A stretch of 64,000 nt of DNA from Bacillus sp. es.036. GTDB taxonomy: Bacteria > Bacillota > Bacilli > Bacillales > Guptibacillaceae. The stretch is from the NCBI RefSeq assembly GCF_002563635.1, contig NZ_PDIZ01000001.1, positions 1,612,001 through 1,676,000 on the forward strand, read 5' to 3'. Below, piece by piece: positions 57,007 through 64,000 of the stretch. Position 1 is the stretch's first letter; each line of letters opens with the position of its first letter. The position numbers were made by a program, and so were the translations under genes. The notes beneath the pieces are model-generated. The model was given only the letters and a program-made list of their open reading frames with translations, was not told where the DNA came from and did not search any database.

Positions 57007-60000
57007 TTACGTTGACTTCATTATTTTAACTTGATCAATTTGTAACGTTGTACCGCCCGGTGAATCTACGTAAAAACCAACATCAATCGTACCATTTGTA
57101 ACCAATACATCGTCTACTTTGATTAATTGCCACTCACTATCAGGTGATAAATTAATAAATTGATCACTTCCACCATAATTAGTAACTTCTAGCCGGGCTG
57201 TGTTAGGAGTGTTGTTTTTCAAACGAACCCAAGCTTCAATTGTATATTCTCCATTATTATCAGGAACATTTACAAGTTGATGTATGCTTTGTTTATAAGC
57301 AGAACCTTGATATAAAAAAGCCCTTTGATCCCCATGGAAAGCTGTTTCAGGAGGGTTCGTTCCTATTCCTTCATCAACTCCATACGCAAGTGCTTGTCCG
57401 CTTGGGTGCCATTCTGTCCAGTTGTCATCCAGACTGATGTTCCGCTCAAAACTACCATTATCCAGAAGGTTTTTCTCCGGTATAGCATATGAATCAGATG
57501 ACCATTTCACATCTAATTTATCCAAATTCACATTACCACTGTCACTTGATGTGTATTCATAAGTAACGGTGTTCAACCCTTTTGATAGTGATACTGTATC
57601 ACTTGACGTTTTCCATATGTTCCAGTTCCCACCTGAGTGATCCAAGGATAGTTGACGTTGGTATTGACCGTTTGTATTCAATGATAATGTTTGTACACTT
57701 TGAGTACCATTTGCATAATCCAGATTTAAATCGTAGTTGCCTGCTTGTGGTGCAAACACGTCAAAGGTAACGGATGACCCTTCAGTTTTTAATCCATCGA
57801 CAAAAAATTCTCCCGAATAGAACCAGTGATTTTGATTCAGACTGGCTCCCCCTAGTAGAGTAGATGCCTCTGCTTCATACGTTGAAATATTGTATTGAAA
57901 AGGAACCATTATGTGGTCGATATTCACTCTTCCGCTATCTCCCGCACCGTCATGATTAATGAAAGAAACAATACTTTGACCAGAGTCAAGAGGGACCGTT
58001 ACTTCTAATGTCGACCAGTCATCCCAACCAGAAGTAGCAGGGAAGTCTACTTGCTGTTCATAGTCTCCGTTTACAAACAAACTCAGCGTCTGTCCTGATC
58101 CACTTCCATTCGCATAACGAACATTCACAGTATATTCACCCGGTGCTTTTGCTGTTGGATAGAAAGTGACTTTTGCTCCTGTTTGATCCAAACCATCTAC
58201 AAAACCACTACCAGTAAAAGCAGGATTATTATCGTTAATAGTTGCCTGAGTAGAAACAGTGTCCCCGGATAAGGAAGCTTTCTCTGCTTCTATTATATAT
58301 GCGGTTTCATTAACACTAGCATCCCCTGTAAGGTTCAAAGCCTTTGCAGTCGTAGATAAAGCAGAGACTTTCACATAGGTGACTACACCATATTCATCTT
58401 TACCTACCGTAAAGCCTTCTCCACTAGATTGTAATAAACTTTCTTTATCATTGAAGGAAGACAAGCTGTTCCCGTTTACAGTTACAGAAGTAGCCGCTTT
58501 CCCATGTACTTCTAGAATATAGTCTTCAAGTCCAGAAGTGTAAGAGCCTTCTTTTCCTTTAATTGTAACTTCGACTCCATTTTGGCCAATAGCTGTAATT
58601 TTTTGTTTCAAGAACTCACCGTCTTCATAATCATAGCTCTCACCATCATCATCATAATAAGTGAAAGATGTTTCAGTCGAAGAAGGAAATACATCTACAT
58701 TCACTTGATCAATACCTTCCTGTCCTACAAAATCCATTGCCTTCTGAGAAGGAATGATCGCTCCATCTTTAACAAACAGAGGAATGTCAGTCCATTCGTT
58801 TGAATCTAGAGAATAGTTAATTGTCTTATCTCCCTCGTAAGAGATCCCTGTAAAGTAATCGATCCACTGACCTGGAGGGAGATAAATATCTTTAGACGTC
58901 AAATTCTCTTCTACTACTGGGGAAACATAGAGATAATCACCAAACATCCACCCATCGGTATAGTTTTCTACACGCTCTAATTCAGGGTACTCTTGCATAA
59001 GAGGCTTCACTAAGCCTGTACCATTTTCAAAAGCTCTTCTCTCATAAGCATACATATAGGGGATCAGTGAATACCTAAGCTTCATGACTTGTTTTGATAC
59101 TTCCTCAGCAGTATTTCCGAAAAACCACGGTTGACGTTGATGATTATTGTTACCATGTACACGGAATACGGGTGAAAACGCCCCAAACTGCATCCATCTT
59201 GTGTACAATTCCGGAGATGGGTTCGTTATTTTGCCATCTTCCTGATTGAATCCACCAATATCCATTCCCCATTTAGGTTGACCATTATTAATAGAGGATA
59301 GCATTACGGATTTCTGTTCTTGCATCCCCGCTGCCCAATTGATTTTTTCTCCTTTATAAAATTGAGCCCCTATATCTCCTGACCATAGAGTCGTCGCAAA
59401 CCTTTGAGTTCCAGGATAATATGTCCTGCCTGTTTGCCAGACTCTCTCTGAATCATTTGTGTAAGCTCTTTGTCCTTCATATATCGCCTGAGAAAAATGT
59501 GGGGTTGTGAAGTTGCCAAACCAGTATTCTGTACCGTTAGAAGAAACTTTATCAGTTTCATCATTCCACCATCCTACGATCCCTTTGTCAAAAGCACCCT
59601 TATAATTATCCCAAAGCCAACTTCTAGCTGCCGATTTATAAGGGTCAATGCTTCTTACTTGGACTGGAATAAAGTAATCTTGATATTCCTGGTGACCTGG
59701 GTACCAGTAACCACCGTTCTCTGCATCTTGATATTGAGTGGTCCTTTGTCCGGTTTCATTTTCTGTAACAATCCTTGGCTTTGTAATCCCAATCATATGG
59801 ATACCTTTGTTATCCATTTTGGTTTTGAAATCTGTTGTACTGCTATCTGGGAAATTGTCTGTATTCCACCTGAAAGAACCGTAGTTGTCCTCACCGTAAT
59901 CTTTCCAATCATAATCTAATCCATAGCTATCAATCGGTATATCTTTGGCACGATAAGTATCAACCATAGAGGTCATTTCTGATTGATCGGTATCCCATTC

Positions 60001-60858
60001 AAAATTCGAAAAACCTAATGACCATTTCGGCATAATGGGAGACTTTCCCGTTAAATCAGTGAACGACTTCATAATGTCGTCAGTATCACCAAGCATAATG
60101 AAGTATTCAACATCTCTTTTAGAATACCTTCTCCCTTCTTCAGGGGTACCTCCGTAATAAAATTCCAGTTTTCCGGTTGCTTCTTCTGTATAGGGATATC
60201 CGCCGTCACTATCTACTAAAAGGCCATAACCATCTGTTGACCAAAAAAACGGACCTCCTGAGTCACCTTGCTGGCCAGCATGAGCTCCGTGCTCATTGTT
60301 ATTGCGAAGCAAATCTCCTCCACCCTCAAAGGCATTGTAACTTCGGATTCCATATATATTATCTGCTGCATTATGCTTAAACCGGACCCCATCGTAAAAG
60401 ACTCCTCCTTCAGCGGGCTCCCAAAGTAAAGTAGTCCCATCAGATTCTTTTATCGTAACACGTGCAGGAGACTTAGAAATTTCAACTGTCATCTGATCAG
60501 TCGTAATGGTAATGGGGTTCGTTGTTGTATTTATCATCGCATTGTTGAATGTAAAGGATCGATCTGGGTCAAGAATAGGTGTATCTGGACTCACCGCCTC
60601 TCCATTAGGTCGATAATTGACTCGAAGTAAATTGTCTTTCAAAGGTTCCAAGATGAGGATGTCATCATTTGGATTTTGACCATTATCAATGGTTATCTCA
60701 AGCACTCCATTATTCACTGAGCTGTCTAATACATTTCCAAGTTCACTCGCATCTGCCTCGACTTTAATTGAAGGAGTAACGAACAACAGCAATACAACCA
60801 TCGTTATGAAACCTACGAGAACATGATAACTCGTTGAAAACTTCTTTTGTGATTTCAC
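57007..60858 (-). CDS. ctsZ: Secreted GH31 enzyme, likely 6-alpha-glucosyltransferase CtsZ
   Basis: 1283 residues with a Sec signal (VGFITMVVLLLFVTPSIKV then EADAS). The order is an N-terminal mutarotase-like sandwich, the GH31 barrel (nucleophile Asp in GWWNDETDK; acid/base Asp in WSGDIGAQF), a proximal beta domain, two CBM35-like modules (IIEAEKASLSG.. and TYEAEASTLLG..) and a C-terminal CBM4/9-like module (NLLDNGSFERNISLDDNW). From memory, CtsZ of B. globisporus is 1284 residues and makes alpha-1,6 links at the ends of maltodextrins. The GTG at 60856-60858 follows AGAGAGG. It lies 82 bp downstream of the second GH31 gene, as ctsZ follows ctsY. Confidence 0.8.
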   Translation of the reverse strand: MKSQKKFSTSYHVLVGFITMVVLLLFVTPSIKVEADASELGNVLDSSVNNGVLEITIDNGQNPNDDILILEPLKDNLLRVNYRPNGEAVSPDTPILDPDRSFTFNNAMINTTTNPITITTDQMTVEISKSPARVTIKESDGTTLLWEPAEGGVFYDGVRFKHNAADNIYGIRSYNAFEGGGDLLRNNNEHGAHAGQQGDSGGPFFWSTDGYGLLVDSDGGYPYTEEATGKLEFYYGGTPEEGRRYSKRDVEYFIMLGDTDDIMKSFTDLTGKSPIMPKWSLGFSNFEWDTDQSEMTSMVDTYRAKDIPIDSYGLDYDWKDYGEDNYGSFRWNTDNFPDSSTTDFKTKMDNKGIHMIGITKPRIVTENETGQRTTQYQDAENGGYWYPGHQEYQDYFIPVQVRSIDPYKSAARSWLWDNYKGAFDKGIVGWWNDETDKVSSNGTEYWFGNFTTPHFSQAIYEGQRAYTNDSERVWQTGRTYYPGTQRFATTLWSGDIGAQFYKGEKINWAAGMQEQKSVMLSSINNGQPKWGMDIGGFNQEDGKITNPSPELYTRWMQFGAFSPVFRVHGNNNHQRQPWFFGNTAEEVSKQVMKLRYSLIPYMYAYERRAFENGTGLVKPLMQEYPELERVENYTDGWMFGDYLYVSPVVEENLTSKDIYLPPGQWIDYFTGISYEGDKTINYSLDSNEWTDIPLFVKDGAIIPSQKAMDFVGQEGIDQVNVDVFPSSTETSFTYYDDDGESYDYEDGEFLKQKITAIGQNGVEVTIKGKEGSYTSGLEDYILEVHGKAATSVTVNGNSLSSFNDKESLLQSSGEGFTVGKDEYGVVTYVKVSALSTTAKALNLTGDASVNETAYIIEAEKASLSGDTVSTQATINDNNPAFTGSGFVDGLDQTGAKVTFYPTAKAPGEYTVNVRYANGSGSGQTLSLFVNGDYEQQVDFPATSGWDDWSTLEVTVPLDSGQSIVSFINHDGAGDSGRVNIDHIMVPFQYNISTYEAEASTLLGGASLNQNHWFYSGEFFVDGLKTEGSSVTFDVFAPQAGNYDLNLDYANGTQSVQTLSLNTNGQYQRQLSLDHSGGNWNIWKTSSDTVSLSKGLNTVTYEYTSSDSGNVNLDKLDVKWSSDSYAIPEKNLLDNGSFERNISLDDNWTEWHPSGQALAYGVDEGIGTNPPETAFHGDQRAFLYQGSAYKQSIHQLVNVPDNNGEYTIEAWVRLKNNTPNTARLEVTNYGGSDQFINLSPDSEWQLIKVDDVLVTNGTIDVGFYVDSPGGTTLQIDQVKIMKST

Positions 60859-60940
60859 TTTAACCTCTCTCCTCTCATAAGAGAAAAACAGGGCAAACGT
60901 TAGCTTATTCATAACATTTGCCCCAGATCCTAGTAATAGA

Positions 60941-63900
60941 CTAGTAGATACTTAAAGAATCAAGGTTTATTCCACTATAACTCGCAGAGCCATAGCGTAC
61001 CTCAATTGTATTAAAGCCTGCATTCAAATTGACGTCTATCGCTTCATTGTTCCAAGTATCCCAATCATTCGTTTTTCCTAAGAATAAATCGCTTACTTTT
61101 GTACCGTTCACGAATATCTCCCTCGAAGCATCTTCGTTCCCAGCAGCATATTTGAGATCAAGGGTATACATTTCACTCGTCGAGGCCTCGACTTCAAATT
61201 TGACAGAATCACCAGACTGAGCGAATTCATCTACAAAGCCTGTTCCTGAGTAGCCGCTATGGTTTGTGTTGGTTGAAACTCCATTCAATTCAGCATATTC
61301 CGCTTCATATCCTGGCTTTTTCACACCGCTCAACACGACTTCTTGATTTCCAGCATTTTGATTCAATCTTACGTATAATAGTCTTTGCTCAGCGTCATAG
61401 TACCAACCAGAGTTGCTGGAAGTGAACTGGGATAAGCTCGAATATTCGGTCATTGATACGCTATTATTTGTAACGGTTTGAGGTTTTGATGTGAACACTT
61501 GAAGGGCCGTTTGTGTATTCGTTGTCGGAACATCGATCGTTATAGTCCCCTGATCATACTTTTCATCGGATACAACTTCCTTCACACTGCCCCCGATATC
61601 GTCAAACCAATCATAAGAGGTAATATCTTTAGGATAGATTCTAAATGTTAGCTGGTTATAATCGTCTAGATCGCTATCAATGGATCCTCCTAATACGTAT
61701 GAATCATTAAAGTTCATCGGTAAAATACTTCCACTTTTCACAAATACCGGTAGATCATCCACACCAGCATAGTAGTTGATGGTTTGGTTTCCAGGTCGTT
61801 GTGCGCCGTAGAAGAAATCAATCCATTCTCCTTCAGGTAGGTACAAGTCCCGTGACTGGGCTCCTTGCTCTACAATAGGAGAAACGAGAAGGTTATCTCC
61901 AAACAAATATTGTGTTGAGATATCGTGTGTATTAGAATCTTCAGGATATTCGATACCCAAGGACTTCATGAGGGGAACACCCTGATCACTGGATTTCTTA
62001 GCTTCACTATAAATGTAAGGAAGAAGGTTCATCCTCATGTTCGTGTACTCACGGAACGTATCAATGACCGTGGAATCGCCTGTGCGATCAGCTACATTCC
62101 AAGGAGAACGTTCTTCGCTTACTGATGGGTTAGCTTTTTCAGAGTGGAATTGCATAATCGGAGAAAATGCCGACATCGTTGTAGATCGCTTATATAGTTC
62201 TGCAGTTGGAAAGCTTCCAGTAAAACCAGCTAAATCCCAACTCCAAAACGGAATCCCAGATGCGTTAGCAGAGAGTCCTGCTCTTATGGCTTCACGGTAT
62301 GCAGAGAATGTGGATGTCTGATCGCCCGCCCAAAAAATTCCATGTTCTTGAGCCCCTGTAGTTCCTGCTCGACTAAATGTAAGAGCATCTGATTGTTTAG
62401 ACTTAGCAAATTCACTATAAGCTTCTACATATTCATTTGGGTACTGATTTCTCATTTCATCCCCAGTTTTACCATTTTCAAATGAAACGTCTCTTCCCCA
62501 TACCATCTCGCCGCCATCCGTTTTGAACCCATCTATTCCGATGTCATCAAACAAATAGCTACGCTTGGACATCCACCAATCTGTTGCTTGCTGATTCGTG
62601 AAATCCAAAAGGAGACTGTTTCCAAACCATTTATTCTCTGGAACGCGATAAGGACTTCCATCCCCATTTTCTACAGCGTATCCTTGATTGATCATATAGG
62701 ATTCATCGTTGTCTTTCTGTTCATAGTCATAATCCGTATATTTCAAAACAGGGATTTGCCACATCAATACTCGAATGTCGTTCGCATGGGCGTTATCGAC
62801 CATTCCTTTAGGGTCTGACCACTTTCCACCAAAAGTATAGTCTTCGTAACCTAGTGACTGACCTCCTGATACAGGGGTGTATTGAGCATCGTTAAAAGCA
62901 TAGAAGGTATGCTCGTCACTCCATTGTTCTAAAACCATTGCTGTCGCTGGAATGTCATAATTAGACGCTTGAGCAACCGCATTATCCACTTCTGATTGGC
63001 GGTCCCACTCATTAGCTGACATCCATAGACCAAAGGCCCACTTCGGTAACATCTCAGGTTTTGCTGTAACGTCCGTGTAGTTGGCTATCACATCCGGAAG
63101 ATCAGTTCCGTGAATGAAGTAATAATCCAACATGGATCCGCTACTTCCACCTGTATCCGTTGTGAAACTGTACATGTCTTGTTTCTCGGTTGCTAATTTG
63201 AATTTGGAATAGTGAGTAGAATTAACAAGCACCCCATAACCATTCGTGTTCAAGAAGAATGGGACGGCTAAGTAAGTACGCTCACCTTGATTACGGTATT
63301 GGTTGTAAACATAAGTATCTACTTCTGTTCCACGCTTACCTATTTGGTTATAACGTTCTCCAAAACCAAAGAACTCCTCGTTTGTTGGTGTATAAAAATG
63401 GTTCTCAACTTTATCAATCGTACTGCTACCATCTGTTAACCAACCTGCTGTGCGGTTTTGAGCAGGATTATATTCCTCGGTAATTAACGTTTGCCCATCC
63501 TCTTCGTATACACTCATTTTATAAGGGTCTTTTTGAATTTTGACTTGCAGTTCTGAAGTACTAACGACGATTTCATTTGAACTTTCATTAACTGTATAGT
63601 TACTTAATCCACCTTCATAGGTCCCTGTACTATTCGGACTCATTTGAACACGAAAAACATCATCAGCGGCGAAAGACAAACTCATTTCTGGTGTGAAGTT
63701 CCCGTTTGTAGATGAACCCGAGAACTCTACACGGTCCGTATTGTCCGTAAAGCTATTAATAGAGGTAAGGTTCTCCCAATCTGTAACTGTAAAATCGAAT
63801 GAACCTATCGTTTTTTCATTTGCCCCATCTTTGTTTGCATGAACGGTATATTCAACATCATCTCCTTGATTGAGAGAGCCTAGATTAACTTCCCAATAGG

Positions 63901-64000
63901 TGTTGTTTCCATCATTGTATTTAAACTCACCGTTGATAACTGGTTGTTGTACACCATTCTTCGTCCAAGTAATCCAAGTCGATTGTCCAGGTTCAACAGG
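60941..64000 (-). CDS. ctsY: Secreted GH31 enzyme, likely 3-alpha-isomaltosyltransferase CtsY (partial)
   Basis: The frame stays open to the window end, giving 1019 residues without the N-terminus; full-length CtsY is about 1093. An N-terminal CBM-like domain (PVEPGQSTWITWTKNGVQQP..) precedes the GH31 catalytic domain: nucleophile Asp in IDGFKTDGGEMVWG, acid/base Asp in FWAGDQTSTF. A C-terminal CBM35-like module follows (EAEYAELNGVSTNTN..). CtsY moves isomaltosyl groups to form the cyclic tetrasaccharide cycloalternan from CtsZ products. An internal Met at 63683-63685 is not the start. Confidence 0.8.
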   Translation of the reverse strand, partial: PVEPGQSTWITWTKNGVQQPVINGEFKYNDGNNTYWEVNLGSLNQGDDVEYTVHANKDGANEKTIGSFDFTVTDWENLTSINSFTDNTDRVEFSGSSTNGNFTPEMSLSFAADDVFRVQMSPNSTGTYEGGLSNYTVNESSNEIVVSTSELQVKIQKDPYKMSVYEEDGQTLITEEYNPAQNRTAGWLTDGSSTIDKVENHFYTPTNEEFFGFGERYNQIGKRGTEVDTYVYNQYRNQGERTYLAVPFFLNTNGYGVLVNSTHYSKFKLATEKQDMYSFTTDTGGSSGSMLDYYFIHGTDLPDVIANYTDVTAKPEMLPKWAFGLWMSANEWDRQSEVDNAVAQASNYDIPATAMVLEQWSDEHTFYAFNDAQYTPVSGGQSLGYEDYTFGGKWSDPKGMVDNAHANDIRVLMWQIPVLKYTDYDYEQKDNDESYMINQGYAVENGDGSPYRVPENKWFGNSLLLDFTNQQATDWWMSKRSYLFDDIGIDGFKTDGGEMVWGRDVSFENGKTGDEMRNQYPNEYVEAYSEFAKSKQSDALTFSRAGTTGAQEHGIFWAGDQTSTFSAYREAIRAGLSANASGIPFWSWDLAGFTGSFPTAELYKRSTTMSAFSPIMQFHSEKANPSVSEERSPWNVADRTGDSTVIDTFREYTNMRMNLLPYIYSEAKKSSDQGVPLMKSLGIEYPEDSNTHDISTQYLFGDNLLVSPIVEQGAQSRDLYLPEGEWIDFFYGAQRPGNQTINYYAGVDDLPVFVKSGSILPMNFNDSYVLGGSIDSDLDDYNQLTFRIYPKDITSYDWFDDIGGSVKEVVSDEKYDQGTITIDVPTTNTQTALQVFTSKPQTVTNNSVSMTEYSSLSQFTSSNSGWYYDAEQRLLYVRLNQNAGNQEVVLSGVKKPGYEAEYAELNGVSTNTNHSGYSGTGFVDEFAQSGDSVKFEVEASTSEMYTLDLKYAAGNEDASREIFVNGTKVSDLFLGKTNDWDTWNNEAIDVNLNAGFNTIEVRYGSASYSGINLDSLSIY

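Noticed and set aside
59470-59919. 149-residue plus-strand frame
   Set aside because: Antisense shadow of the GH31 catalytic domain.

Overview
The window comes from a low-GC, endospore-forming Bacillales bacterium (Bacillaceae or a close relative). The evidence is an Ndh almost colinear with the Bacillus subtilis enzyme, a CwlJ germination hydrolase, SigA-type promoter and CcpA cre sequences, strong AGGAGG ribosome sites, frequent TTG/GTG starts, and a pair of large secreted GH31 enzymes resembling the cycloalternan-forming CtsY/CtsZ of Bacillus (Sporosarcina) globisporus. No rRNA, tRNA or CRISPR array was seen.

Layout. (1) 1-10.1 kb is ordinary chromosome: ndh; a sucrose operon on the minus strand (LacI-type regulator, PTS EIIBC, sucrose-6-phosphate hydrolase) with a promoter, cre box and two operators; a lipoprotein sugar dehydrogenase; a VOC protein; cwlJ; a broken LVIVD-repeat gene; an alpha/beta hydrolase. 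(2) About 10.3-56.2 kb is a 46-kb array of roughly 60 small gene cassettes. Each is bounded by a conserved site reading GCTCCGANNTTNNNGGAA on the plus strand (about 55 well-conserved and 10 degenerate copies). (3) 56.5-64 kb returns to ordinary chromosome: a small membrane protein and the two GH31 genes, the second running off the window.

How the array is built. All recognised sites point the same way and about 90% of the genes lie on the minus strand, each with its stop codon 10-40 bases from a site. The sequence just left of the core forms a hairpin whose loop and stem vary while the core stays fixed; read on the minus strand, the common version (GGAGC..GGCTCC then TTTT) also looks like an intrinsic terminator. 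Three cassettes occur twice with identical lengths (382, 312 and 449 bp core to core), and homology starts and stops inside the GCTCCGA core. This behaves like an integron-type array of mobile cassettes, but the site does not look like a classical attC and no integrase is in the window. I regard this as the undescribed system.

Cargo. Most cassettes carry one tiny one- or two-helix membrane protein or a small hypothetical protein. Others carry GNAT acetyltransferases, VOC and DJ-1 proteins, a CAAX protease, a zeta-toxin-like kinase with a partner, an MFS exporter with an apparent translational-attenuation leader, two ECF-sigma modules, two PadR modules, a stand-alone SecD, a peptidase M29 lacking metal ligands, a beta-lactamase-like serine hydrolase, and a small secreted-protein operon. 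Plus-strand genes bring their own hairpin terminators; minus-strand genes mostly rely on the site.
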